A DNA stretch of 64,000 nucleotides. Source: Mucilaginibacter sp. PAMC 26640 (GTDB taxonomy: Bacteria > Bacteroidota > Bacteroidia > Sphingobacteriales > Sphingobacteriaceae). The notes below the pieces were generated by a model that was not told the origin of the DNA, searched no databases, and saw only the letters and a program-made list of their open reading frames with translations. Positions 24,890-33,338 of this stretch are shown here, piece after piece. How positions within the stretch are numbered: the first letter of the stretch is position 1; every line of letters begins with the position of its first letter. The DNA lies in contig CP014773.1 in the NCBI GenBank assembly GCA_001596135.1, positions 3,782,001 through 3,846,000 on the forward strand, written 5' to 3'. A program made the translations under genes and the position numbers.

Positions 24890-25927
24890 ATGGACTCTTC
24901 TATTATTATAAAAAAAGCATGGGAAGGCTACGACGCCTCCAAAACTATCAGCAAGATCGAGGATATCAGTGCGATGGTTTCTACCAACCATGTTTACCGT
25001 ATTACCTTTGATGATGAGGATATCATTATTGCCAAACTATCGCTATTCGGTAAGTTTGAGCATTTTAAAGAAGATCATCGCATCATTCATTCTTTAAGCA
25101 ATAACCTGCTATATCCGTTTGAAAACCTGCTTGCCAAATCGCTGCTTAAAAATAACCGCGTTTACATCTACCATTATAAATATGGGCGTACAGATGCGTG
25201 GGTGGTGTTTTATAACCCAACCCGTATACTTGACAGGCTTCCGCGCCGGTTGGATGATAACCTCATCCGGAAACTGGGGCAGCAGGCCGGCAAGTTTCAC
25301 AAAGCATGTTCCCGGGTTACCAACGTGTTGCCGAAATCATCAAAAACTTTACGTACCGACATTTATTCCCTTCAGCAACAATTAGAAAAGAACGAGACCC
25401 GTTTTGGTACGGCCATGCAGGTTGATTTTTTAAAGTATCATTGCGACCAATTTTTGAGGAATCGTTCCAAGTATAATATGAGCTCGTTCGATATCATTCC
25501 CGTTTTTATCGATTGGAACATCGGCAACTTTTCGGTCACGCCAAATTACGAACTTTATTCCCGCTGGGATTATGATTGGTTCCGAATGAGCTACCGGGTG
25601 CTTGATTTTTACTTTTTTAGCCGGGTAGTATCAGATGCAGGTGACCGTACGGTCTTCAGCTACGTTATTGGGCCAATGATGGAGGACAGATTCATCACAT
25701 TTTTACAAGAATATCATAAAATATATCCTTTAACTGCCGATGAGATTCGGTTTATGAAAGAGGCGTATCGCTTTTTTATTCTCAATTATGTAATTAAAGA
25801 TGGTAAACATTTTTTTAGCGAGCAGTATGCAAAGAAACTTCAAGCTGAAGCGTTTGCTGTTTACCTCCCATCTGTCGACCGTGATTTTGATGCCGACAAG
25901 ATAATCGACGCGCTAAAATTAAGATAA
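24890..25927 (+). CDS. Aminoglycoside-phosphotransferase-fold kinase (substrate unknown)
   Basis: 345-aa APH/choline-kinase-like protein. The N-lobe holds VYRITFDDEDIIIAKL with a lysine in the position of the ATP-binding Lys. The C-lobe has FIDWNIGNFSV, equivalent to the catalytic HxDxxxxN loop with His changed to Ile, and RWDYDWFRM in the place of the metal-binding DxD/DFG. The missing His is seen in some members. Substrates in this fold include sugars, amino alcohols and antibiotics; no resistance claim is made. It lies 263 nt after the glutamine-synthetase-like gene on the same strand. Confidence 0.75.
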   Translation: MDSSIIIKKAWEGYDASKTISKIEDISAMVSTNHVYRITFDDEDIIIAKLSLFGKFEHFKEDHRIIHSLSNNLLYPFENLLAKSLLKNNRVYIYHYKYGRTDAWVVFYNPTRILDRLPRRLDDNLIRKLGQQAGKFHKACSRVTNVLPKSSKTLRTDIYSLQQQLEKNETRFGTAMQVDFLKYHCDQFLRNRSKYNMSSFDIIPVFIDWNIGNFSVTPNYELYSRWDYDWFRMSYRVLDFYFFSRVVSDAGDRTVFSYVIGPMMEDRFITFLQEYHKIYPLTADEIRFMKEAYRFFILNYVIKDGKHFFSEQYAKKLQAEAFAVYLPSVDRDFDADKIIDALKLR

Positions 25928-26012
25928 GCGAATCGCTTGCACATTTTATCCCGAACATAGTGGTATTTCTTTTTAATAACTGTATTTTGCACATTTAATA
26001 TCAATAATCAGA

Positions 26013-26864
26013 ATGACACGCATTGATGATTTTCGTGAGATAATAGATAACTACGAAGTAATATTTTTTGATGCATTTGGCGTAATAAAAAATTATGGCG
26101 GGTTGGTGCCGGGCATCGAACGGACCTTTGATTATCTGGAAGAGGAAGGTAAAGAATATTATATTGTAACAAACGATGCATCGCGCAGCCCGGCGCAACT
26201 GGCAGAATCTTACCATCGCAAGGGCTTGCATGCAATTACTGCGGAAAGAATCATTTCCTCGGGTATGCTTACAAAAGAGTATCTCGACCTGAAGGTGGAG
26301 GACGGTATTGTTGCTTACCTCGGCACTGATGATTCGGCGCACTATATTGAGAGTGAGGGACTACACACCCTCCCCGTAAGCCAGATTACGGCCGAAAATA
26401 TCGATAAAGTAAACGCGCTAGTTTTTTTAGATGATGAAGGCTTCGATTGGTGCAGCGATCTGAATAAGGCGGTAAATTTGCTGAGGCGACGAACTATCCC
26501 GGTTATTGTAGCCAATACCGATTTTGCCTACCCGGTGAACGTTAATGAACTCGCTATCGCAATTGGTGGAATTGCGGCCATGGTAGAAACTATTGTCGGC
26601 AAAAAATTTATCCGCTTCGGTAAACCCGACTCACAGATCTTCATGTTTGCGTATGATTTGATCCGCGAGTATCGACCGATCAGCAAAAAAGAAATTGTGA
26701 TGGTAGGTGACACCTTACAAACTGATATTTTGGGTGGAAACAAGTTTGGTCTGGATACCGTGCTGGTATTGTCAGGTAATACGCTGGCCGGAGATGCGCA
26801 AACCCGCATGACCAGCACCGGGATAGTCCCAACTTATATTTGCAATTCTGCTGTTATAAAGTAA
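26013..26864 (+). CDS. HAD-superfamily IIA hydrolase (sugar-phosphatase type)
   Basis: 283 aa. Motif I is FFDAFGVI with nucleophile Asp20, but the usual second Asp (+2) is Phe22, as in the hyp4-type IIA branch where a bulky residue sits there. Motif II is YYIVTNDASRS, the IIA cap lies in about 60-190, and GKPDSQIF (Lys) with MVGDTLQTDILGG (Asp pair) complete the active site. It is 6 nt upstream of a GH43 gene and probably co-transcribed. A role in phosphate release from a sugar phosphate is inferred. Confidence 0.85.
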   Translation: MTRIDDFREIIDNYEVIFFDAFGVIKNYGGLVPGIERTFDYLEEEGKEYYIVTNDASRSPAQLAESYHRKGLHAITAERIISSGMLTKEYLDLKVEDGIVAYLGTDDSAHYIESEGLHTLPVSQITAENIDKVNALVFLDDEGFDWCSDLNKAVNLLRRRTIPVIVANTDFAYPVNVNELAIAIGGIAAMVETIVGKKFIRFGKPDSQIFMFAYDLIREYRPISKKEIVMVGDTLQTDILGGNKFGLDTVLVLSGNTLAGDAQTRMTSTGIVPTYICNSAVIK

Positions 26865-26870
26865 ATAGAC

Positions 26871-27920
26871 ATGAAGATAGGTAAATTTTTATCAGGGTTT
26901 TTGCTGATGGTTTTAATCAGCCAGGGTATGTTTGCGCAGGGCTTAAAAACCTTCACTAATCCTATACTGCCTGCTGGTGCCGATCCATGGGTGATCTACC
27001 AAAATGGATACTACTACTACACCAATTCTACGCAGAACCAGTTGATGATCTGGAAAACTAAAAACCTGGCAGATTTGAAATCAGCTGAGCGCAAAACCGT
27101 TTGGACACCGCCCGCTAATACCAACTATTCTAAAGAACTTTGGGCGCCCGAACTCCATTATATCAACCATAAGTGGTATATGTATTTTGCGGCAGATGAT
27201 GGCGACAACAATCATCATCGTTTATATGTGCTTGAAAACATAAATACCGATCCTATGAAGGGTAATTGGGTGTTCAAAGGTAAGCTTGCAGATCCTGCCG
27301 ATAAATGGGCCATAGATGGTTCGGTTTTTAATCATCAGGGCCAACTATACCTCATCTGGGCAGGGTGGGAAAGTGATCAAAACGGGCAACAGGATCTATA
27401 CATTGCTAAAATGAGCAATCCCTGGACGATCGCAGGCAACCGGGTAAAGATCTCCAGTCCGTTGTATGATTGGGAAAAGAACGGTGATTTGCACGATGCA
27501 GTAAACCCGCCGCATGTTAATGTTAACGAAGGCCCCGAAATATTAAAACATGGCGACAAGCTTTTTCTGGTTTATTCTGCAAGCGGTTGCTGGACAGATT
27601 TTTACGCACTTGGCATGTTGACAGCCTCTGCTCAAAGTGATTTAATAGATCCACGGTCATGGACCAAATCCGCCCAGCCTATATTTAAAAAATCGGAGGC
27701 AAACAGCGTCTACGCGCCCGGCCACAATTCTTTTTTTAAATCGCCGGATGGTAAGGAGGACTGGATAATCTATCATGCAAATTCGCAACCTGGGCAGGGG
27801 TGTGGCGGTTTCCGCTCGCCGAGGATGCAAAAATTTGCATGGAAAAAAGACGGTACTCCAAATTTTGGTGAGCCGGTTAAAGCAGGAGAGGTGTTGGCTG
27901 TACCGTCCGAAAGCGAATAA
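26871..27920 (+). CDS. Glycoside hydrolase family 43 (arabinofuranosidase/xylosidase type), secreted
   Basis: 349 aa. Signal peptide 1-22 ends MFAQ, giving a periplasmic or surface enzyme. Five-bladed propeller with the GH43 triad: Asp38 (AGADPWVIY, base), Asp149 (AIDGSVF, pKa modulator), Glu220 (NVNEGPEIL, acid). It follows the HAD gene by 6 nt and precedes a lipoprotein mutarotase by 27 nt, so arabinose or xylose released from plant polysaccharide would be fed to the sugar routes nearby. Substrate linkage cannot be fixed from motifs. Confidence 0.88.
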   Translation: MKIGKFLSGFLLMVLISQGMFAQGLKTFTNPILPAGADPWVIYQNGYYYYTNSTQNQLMIWKTKNLADLKSAERKTVWTPPANTNYSKELWAPELHYINHKWYMYFAADDGDNNHHRLYVLENINTDPMKGNWVFKGKLADPADKWAIDGSVFNHQGQLYLIWAGWESDQNGQQDLYIAKMSNPWTIAGNRVKISSPLYDWEKNGDLHDAVNPPHVNVNEGPEILKHGDKLFLVYSASGCWTDFYALGMLTASAQSDLIDPRSWTKSAQPIFKKSEANSVYAPGHNSFFKSPDGKEDWIIYHANSQPGQGCGGFRSPRMQKFAWKKDGTPNFGEPVKAGEVLAVPSESE

Positions 27921-27947
27921 ACAAACCCAATTATTAAGATAAAAATT

Positions 27948-29123
27948 ATGCAAAACACCTTAAAAAAACCAACTTTGGCGCTGGCAATTGCCGGTAGCCT
28001 ATTGATGGCCGCCTGCAATCAATCTGCACCAAAAAGCACAGCTACCATGACTGACAGTACAACCACAAAAGCAAGTTTGCCGGCAGCGGCAGGCTTCGAA
28101 AAGAACCTCGACGGAAAACAAACCCATTATTTTATCCTAAAAAATAAAAAAGGGGCTTCAGCTGCGATAAGCGATTACGGCGCGCACTTACTTGGTTTGC
28201 TGGTACCAGACAAAGACGGAAAATTAACTGATGTGGCTTTAGGCTTTGACGACATAGAAGGCTACAAGAAGGCTGGAAGCGCCTACTATGGGGCTACGAT
28301 AGGCCGCTATGGTAACCGCTTGGCGGGGGGGAAGTTTAAGCTGGATGGTAAAGAATATACGCTTTTTAAAAATAACGGACCTAATACGCTGCATGGAGGC
28401 AAAAGTGGCTTCGATAATAAAGTTTGGGACGGTAAGCAAATTGACAGCAGCACAGTTGAGCTGATTTACCTTTCAAAAGATATGGAAGAAGGTTTTCCTG
28501 GTAATTTGAAAGTTAAGGTGACATACAGACTGGGTGATGATAACTCGCTGAAGATAGCTTACGAAGCTACAACAGATAAAAACACAGTTGTGAATTTAAC
28601 CAATCATTCGTATTTTAACTTGAACGGAGCTGGAAGTGGTACTGCGCTGGATCATTTGGTTCAAATTGATGCCGACAAATACACGCCGGTTGATGCTACC
28701 TTAATTCCAACCGGCAAAATAGATATGGTTAAAGGAACTCCTTTCGATTTTACCACAGCTACGGCTATCGGCTCTCGCATCGGGAAGGAAGATACCCAGC
28801 TTAAATACGGTAAAGGCTACGACCATAACTATGTTTTGAACAGTCATGATATCAGCAAACCAATTGCTACCGTAATTGGCGATAAAAGCGGAATAAAAAT
28901 GGAGGTTTTTACAGAGGAGCCAGGTTTGCAGTTTTATACAGGAAATTTTATGGATGGCAGCCATACATTGTTTGGCGGCAAAACTGACGATCATCGTACC
29001 GCTTTTGCAATGGAGACTCAGCATTACCCTGATTCTCCTAACCAACCAACGTTCCCATCAACCGAATTAAAGCCAGGAGCAGTTTACAAAACTCAAACCA
29101 TTTATAAATTTTCAGTAAAGTAA
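27948..29123 (+). CDS. galM: Aldose 1-epimerase (galactose mutarotase) lipoprotein
   Basis: 391 aa. Signal peptide with lipobox LLMAAC (Cys23) and a Ser/Thr-rich linker place the enzyme at a membrane facing the periplasm or outside. Catalytic region: RYGNRLAGGKF, NTLHGG (His), TNHSYFNLNG (His, proton donor) and EEPGLQFYTGNF (Glu, base). It converts alpha and beta anomers of free aldoses. Being last in the HAD-GH43-GalM run, it probably acts on the arabinose or xylose released by GH43 before uptake. Confidence 0.92.
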   Translation: MQNTLKKPTLALAIAGSLLMAACNQSAPKSTATMTDSTTTKASLPAAAGFEKNLDGKQTHYFILKNKKGASAAISDYGAHLLGLLVPDKDGKLTDVALGFDDIEGYKKAGSAYYGATIGRYGNRLAGGKFKLDGKEYTLFKNNGPNTLHGGKSGFDNKVWDGKQIDSSTVELIYLSKDMEEGFPGNLKVKVTYRLGDDNSLKIAYEATTDKNTVVNLTNHSYFNLNGAGSGTALDHLVQIDADKYTPVDATLIPTGKIDMVKGTPFDFTTATAIGSRIGKEDTQLKYGKGYDHNYVLNSHDISKPIATVIGDKSGIKMEVFTEEPGLQFYTGNFMDGSHTLFGGKTDDHRTAFAMETQHYPDSPNQPTFPSTELKPGAVYKTQTIYKFSVK

Positions 29124-29164
29124 CGAGTATTAAAGCAACGGAAAAGGTACTTTTGCTTTTGAAG

Positions 29165-29197
29165 AACACAGGGATATGCTTAGTCCCTGTGTTTTTT
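29165..29197 (+). terminator. Intrinsic terminator after galM
   Basis: A 10-bp perfect stem AACACAGGGA/TCCCTGTGTT with a 9-nt loop and T6 tail. Confidence 0.9.
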
Positions 29198-29341
29198 GTT
29201 TAAAGCACGCTATGATTCTGCAAGTGTTATAGAAGCTTGGCTGCAACTTGGCTTAAAATTCCAGTAACGGTTGATATTTATTTACTGATGTTTTTCGAAA
29301 TAGTTTCAGGCTACCTCAGCGGTAAAATCGGCACTGAAAAA

Positions 29342-30706
29342 CTATGATTTATACACAGGTAACATCACCCTGATCGTTGTCCCTTCATCTACTTTTGATG
29401 ATATAGCTATACTTCCTTTATGCAAGCGAACAATATTTAGTGCCAATGGCAAACCGACCCCATGCCCTTCAAATTTAGCAGTGTTGGATGCCCGGAAGAA
29501 GGGCTCGAAGATATGCTGCATTTCCGGTTCGGGTATGCCAATTCCTTCATCTTTAATATTGAAAACCACGCTGCTGTTTTCAGCCAGGATCTTAATGGTA
29601 ACGGTCTTATTGTCAGAGTATTTGCATGCATTAAGTACTATGTTACTTAATGCAAGGCGCAACAGGTTAATGTTACCATTAATAATGAGTCTGTGTTCAT
29701 CTTCCGGAAGATCCGAAAGATCAATAATTACTTTATTTTCGGGGATGATCTGGTCAGCCGATTCTTTTATCATCCATAATAATTCATCACCACGGATCTG
29801 TTCCCAATTTTGCTTCCGACCGTCAAATCCTGTTTGTGCGAGGCCAAGCAAACTTGTTAAAATATCCTGCAGGCTTTGGGCGCCGGTAAGTATCGTAGTA
29901 AAGGCTTTAATAGGATCGGCCCCTGGTTTGCTATTATTTTTCAACGCCAGTTCTGCTTCTCCTTTAATTACCGCCAGTGGGGTTCTCAATTCATGCGAGG
30001 CATTGCTGATAAAATTATTCTGCGTTTCAAAAGCGGTCTCCAACCGGTCAAGCATGTCATTAAAGGTTTGCATCAATTCGGCTATCTCATCCTTGCCATC
30101 ATAATTCTCCAGCCTTAAATGCAGATTACTGGCCGTAATGGTGTTTACTTTTTTAATTATTTTCCTGACGGGTTGAAAGGTATGGTAAGAAAAGCGCCTG
30201 CCGATTAGATATGCGATCAAGATTGACGCAAAAAAGCCAATAATCAGGATCTCTTCCAGGTTATTAAGTTCTTTGAAGCCGTAAGGGTCAGTAGCCGACA
30301 CGATCACCATCACATCGCCGTCTGAAAAGCGAAAGAGCTTACCGGCGTAAAAAATATTATCAGTATTATATCTTGTTTGCCCCTCGGTCAACACCGTTTT
30401 TATTAGTGCTGAAGGAAGGCCCTTAAACGCTTTGTCGCTCTCATAATCTGATGGCGTTAAAATGTAAACCTTTTCCGAAGTAAGCTTTTCCAGATAGCGC
30501 TGACGGATTTCTTTAACCATACCCACGGTATCCTGATCATTGGAATGGTAGATTTGAGAGGATATATTTACCCTGGCTTCCAGTCGTTTATAGAAGTCTT
30601 CGAAAGTGAATTGATGAACAAAATAAAAAATGGATCCGCTCAAGATTAATATAATGGATACGTTTAAGGCAAGAAATAGCAGGGCAACCTTCTTTTGGAT
30701 ACTCAT
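29342..30706 (-). CDS. Sensor histidine kinase with HAMP domain
   Basis: 454 aa inner-membrane kinase. Two membrane helices (about 8-30 and 145-168) flank a ~115-residue periplasmic sensor with no known fold. HAMP at about 168-220, then HisKA with the phospho-acceptor in NASHELRTPLAVIKGEAELAL, and HATPase_c with N box VLNACKYSDN, G1 DEGIGIPE and G2 GHGVGLPLALN. The start overlaps the response-regulator stop by ATGA. The pair resembles CusS/RprX-type systems, but the signal is unknown. Confidence 0.94.
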   Translation of the reverse strand: MSIQKKVALLFLALNVSIILILSGSIFYFVHQFTFEDFYKRLEARVNISSQIYHSNDQDTVGMVKEIRQRYLEKLTSEKVYILTPSDYESDKAFKGLPSALIKTVLTEGQTRYNTDNIFYAGKLFRFSDGDVMVIVSATDPYGFKELNNLEEILIIGFFASILIAYLIGRRFSYHTFQPVRKIIKKVNTITASNLHLRLENYDGKDEIAELMQTFNDMLDRLETAFETQNNFISNASHELRTPLAVIKGEAELALKNNSKPGADPIKAFTTILTGAQSLQDILTSLLGLAQTGFDGRKQNWEQIRGDELLWMIKESADQIIPENKVIIDLSDLPEDEHRLIINGNINLLRLALSNIVLNACKYSDNKTVTIKILAENSSVVFNIKDEGIGIPEPEMQHIFEPFFRASNTAKFEGHGVGLPLALNIVRLHKGSIAISSKVDEGTTIRVMLPVYKS

Positions 30707-31383
30707 GTGTTTTCTTTTAGTATATAACCCATCCCAAAAACAGTATGGATCAGCCTGGTTTCGTCACCGTGTTCCAGTTTCTTTCTAAGGTAGTTGATGT
30801 ATACATCTACCACGTTGGTTCCCATATTAAAATCGATGTTCCAAACGTTTTCCAGTATCTCTATCCGCGACAATGTATGATTTCGGTTCTTAACTAAAAA
30901 CTCAAGCAATCGGTATTCTGTGGCCGTAAGATCAATTTTCCGCTCATTTCGTTTTACAGACTTTTCAGATGTGTTGATGAGTACATCTGCAAATTGCAGC
31001 AAGTTAGCGTTGGCGCCGGTATTGCCGTTTCGCCGTGCAAGTGTACGGATGCGTGCATTCAGTTCGGCCAGACTGAAAGGTTTAACCATATAATCGTCGG
31101 CGCCGCTATCCAAGCCTGTCACTACATTTTCCGTTGAGCCAAGGGCGGTAAGCATCAGTATTGCTGATTTGGTATCTGCCAGGCGCAGCTGCCGGCATAC
31201 CTCAATACCATTCATACCCGGCAGCATGATATCCAAAATAATCAGCTGAAATTCCATTTTTAAAGCCATCTGAAGCCCGGTAGTACCATCCAGTGCCACG
31301 CTTATTTCGTGCCCCTCCGCATGCAGGTCCCGCTGAATAATGGATACCAGCTTGGCTTCGTCTTCTATTAAAAGGATCTTCAT
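30703..31383 (-). CDS. OmpR-family response regulator
   Basis: 226 aa from ATG 31383 (MKILLIEDEAKLVSIIQ); the longer frame adds unrelated residues. Receiver domain: acidic pair LIEDE, phospho-acceptor Asp51 in LIILDIMLPGMNG, Thr in MLTAL and Lys in MVKPFSLAEL. A winged-helix DNA-binding domain spans about 135-224 with LTATEYRLLEFL and RTTV-type NVVDVYINYLRKKL. It is translated with the kinase from one message through a 4-nt ATGA overlap. Confidence 0.95.
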   Translation of the reverse strand: MKILLIEDEAKLVSIIQRDLHAEGHEISVALDGTTGLQMALKMEFQLIILDIMLPGMNGIEVCRQLRLADTKSAILMLTALGSTENVVTGLDSGADDYMVKPFSLAELNARIRTLARRNGNTGANANLLQFADVLINTSEKSVKRNERKIDLTATEYRLLEFLVKNRNHTLSRIEILENVWNIDFNMGTNVVDVYINYLRKKLEHGDETRLIHTVFGMGYILKENT

Positions 31384-31797
31384 CCGGGCAAATATATTTA
31401 ACCGCAGCCACAATCGGCATAAGGTCAAAGTAAAACAATTTACTTTGCTCCTTTAAAAAGTAAAATGGGTTGATTTTCTACAAATTTTACCAGATTTGAA
31501 ACTTTAGTGTTTTGCCACATCGTCCGTGAGTTACCAAACGGCGGTTTGATCACTAAGAATGAATTAGTTATCATTAACCCATACAATATGGTAGGGGCGG
31601 GAGGTGAGTTAACTCGCGGAGCGATTTAAAAGTTTCAAAACACCCGGCTGTGACGAGTCTCAAAACTTTGCTTCGGATGCAGGTTTACCCTTATCTCAAT
31701 TCCGGGCACCGCAGCTTTCACTTTATCAGGCGCATGTTCTGCTACGCAACCTTTAGTTAAAACCATATGGTTGTTACCGAAAAGGCTACAGCAGTAC
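31384..31797. other. Gene-free 414-nt gap with an inverted repeat and a palindrome
   Basis: No convincing gene is seen. TTTGAAACTTT (31495-31505) and AAAGTTTCAAA (31629-31639) are perfect inverted copies enclosing 123 nt, and GAGTTAACTC (31606-31615) is a perfect palindrome inside. A MITE-like remnant is possible, but no target-site duplication is visible. The rest is ordinary non-coding DNA. Confidence 0.45.
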
Positions 31798-32727
31798 CTA
31801 CAAAAAGTTATCGGCTTCGCGATAGGCCTTTATCAGGGCCAACTCGCCTTCTTTTCCTTTGCCGGCATTACCATGCTCCATACCCATAACTCCCTTATAG
31901 CCTTTGTTGTAAATGTGTTTAAATATATTTTTGTAATTCAGTTCACCAGTACCGGGTTCATTGCGACCGGGGTTATCGCCAATTTGGTAGTAACCTATTT
32001 CGTCCATGATCAGGTCCATTGTTGGGATAATGTTGCCTTGGTTGCGCTGTACATGATACATATCATACAAAATCTTGCATGACGGACTGCCAACGGCCTT
32101 GCAAATGCCATAGGCCTGATCCGGTGTTTGCAGAAATAGGTCCGGGCTATCGCTTAATGGCTCTAATACCATAGTTATGCCTTCAGGTTCCAGTATCGCA
32201 GTTCCCCTCTTCAGGGCTTCTATCACATTCCCGGTTTGCACACCTATTGGCAACCTTCTTACAAAATCGCCGGGTACAACAGTTACAAGTTTACTGTTGA
32301 TTCGTTTTGCAACTTCTACTGCCTGTTTGCAGGAATTGATGAAGTTTTCTACTTGGTCAGCTTTGCCGGATGCCAGCATGTTACCGTCATTACTCAAGCC
32401 GGGCTGTACAAAAACCCCCATGGCCATGCCGAGTTTGGCAAGCGTTTCGCCTATTTTTTTCTGATACTCCACAGTACGGCCGGATAAGCCGTTGTCTTCA
32501 ATGGCGCGGAAGCCCTGCTCATGCGCAAATTTAATTTGGTTAATAAAGTCATCGCCCGCATGGTTTTTAAACATGCCATGATGAATACCGTAGTTAAGAT
32601 TAAATGCGCCGCCGTCAGCTCCTTCCCGATGACTTGATTGGGGTTTGGTTGCCGCGTTTAAAGTGCTGCCTGCAAATAATGCCGAACCGGCCAGCACCGA
32701 GCTTTGTACAAAGTTTCTACGTTTCAT
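31798..32727 (-). CDS. Hydroxypyruvate-isomerase-like TIM-barrel protein with Tat signal
   Basis: 309 aa from ATG 32727 (MKRRNFVQSSVLAGSALFAG). The RRNFVQSS start followed by a hydrophobic stretch is a twin-arginine signal, so the protein is exported. The rest is an AP-endonuclease-2/sugar-isomerase TIM barrel: AIEDNGLSGR, VTVVPGDFV, MVLEPLSDSPDLFLQTPDQAYGICKAVGSP, KILYDMYHVQRN with metal-ligand Glu/Asp/His. It resembles Hyi. It is divergent from the fucose operon, so a shared control region is possible; its substrate is unknown. Confidence 0.88.
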   Translation of the reverse strand: MKRRNFVQSSVLAGSALFAGSTLNAATKPQSSHREGADGGAFNLNYGIHHGMFKNHAGDDFINQIKFAHEQGFRAIEDNGLSGRTVEYQKKIGETLAKLGMAMGVFVQPGLSNDGNMLASGKADQVENFINSCKQAVEVAKRINSKLVTVVPGDFVRRLPIGVQTGNVIEALKRGTAILEPEGITMVLEPLSDSPDLFLQTPDQAYGICKAVGSPSCKILYDMYHVQRNQGNIIPTMDLIMDEIGYYQIGDNPGRNEPGTGELNYKNIFKHIYNKGYKGVMGMEHGNAGKGKEGELALIKAYREADNFL

Positions 32728-32962
32728 AATGATGTTTAAAAGGTGTGGCAAGATAAGGCAAACTAACCAAAAAAATTAATGCAATTCACGGTGCTGCCTT
32801 ATTTGTGCGTCTATTTTTAAGATAAGCACAGGGGCAAATAATACTGTAAAGGCTTCATTTAATATTTCTGATCCCATGACAAACACAAATTCACCAAAAC
32901 GAATTATAGATTATTTATCGAAATATTGATTTTTTAAGTTTAGTAATTGCTTAATTTGCGCA

Positions 32963-32972
32963 CAATCGATTG
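32963..32972. promoter_or_regulatory. Palindromic operator CAATCGATTG upstream of the L-fucose operon
   Basis: A perfect 10-bp palindrome, 24 nt before GTG 32997 and just after an AT-rich TTAATTTGC stretch that could be a -7 region. The identical 10-mer lies between lacI and xylB (45769-45778). Symmetric sites with a central CG are typical of LacI-family repressors, so the LacI-type gene at 44707 is the best candidate. The rest of this divergent gap holds no other clear feature. Confidence 0.6.
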
Positions 32973-32996
32973 CTAATTAAAAAACTATTTAACTCC

Positions 32997-33326
32997 GTGA
33001 AACGATATTCCCTAACGTTAGACCTGAAAGATGATGCTGCTTTAATTGCAGAATACGAAGCCTGGCACCAAAAAGTATGGCCGGAGATATTGGCGAGTAT
33101 AAAAGAAAGCGGTATTGAAAATATGGAGATTTACCGCTTTGCCAACCGTTTGTTTATGATAATGGAAGTCAACAATAATTTCAGTTTTGAAGCCAAAGCA
33201 GCTGCTGATGAAGCGAATGCAACGGTACAGGAATGGGAAACGCTGATGTGGAATTTTCAACAGCCAGTTGCTCACGCTAAACCCGGCGAGAAATGGGTCT
33301 TAATGGATAAGATTTTTCAATTATAA
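32997..33326 (+). CDS. L-rhamnose/L-fucose mutarotase (RhaM family)
   Basis: 109 aa from GTG 32997 (VKRYSLTLDLKDDAALI); the frame extends to a TTG at 32970 that overlaps the operator, so GTG is preferred. Ferredoxin-like alpha/beta-barrel monomer with His in YEAWHQKVWPEI, Tyr in IYRFANRLFMIMEV and Trp pair in EWETLMWNFQ, which fit the RhaM catalytic set. It speeds interconversion of alpha and beta L-6-deoxy sugars. As the first gene of the operon it would supply the anomer needed by the dehydrogenase. L-fucose is favoured by the downstream genes. Confidence 0.85.
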   Translation: MKRYSLTLDLKDDAALIAEYEAWHQKVWPEILASIKESGIENMEIYRFANRLFMIMEVNNNFSFEAKAAADEANATVQEWETLMWNFQQPVAHAKPGEKWVLMDKIFQL

Positions 33327-33338
33327 TTATACAAAAAG

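Noticed and set aside
25507..25516. TATCGATTGG as a third LacI-type site
   Set aside because: Inside a coding sequence and only a partial match to CAATCGATTG.
24890..25927. Antibiotic-resistance kinase
   Set aside because: The fold is shared by many sugar and amino-alcohol kinases; nothing in the sequence points to antibiotics.
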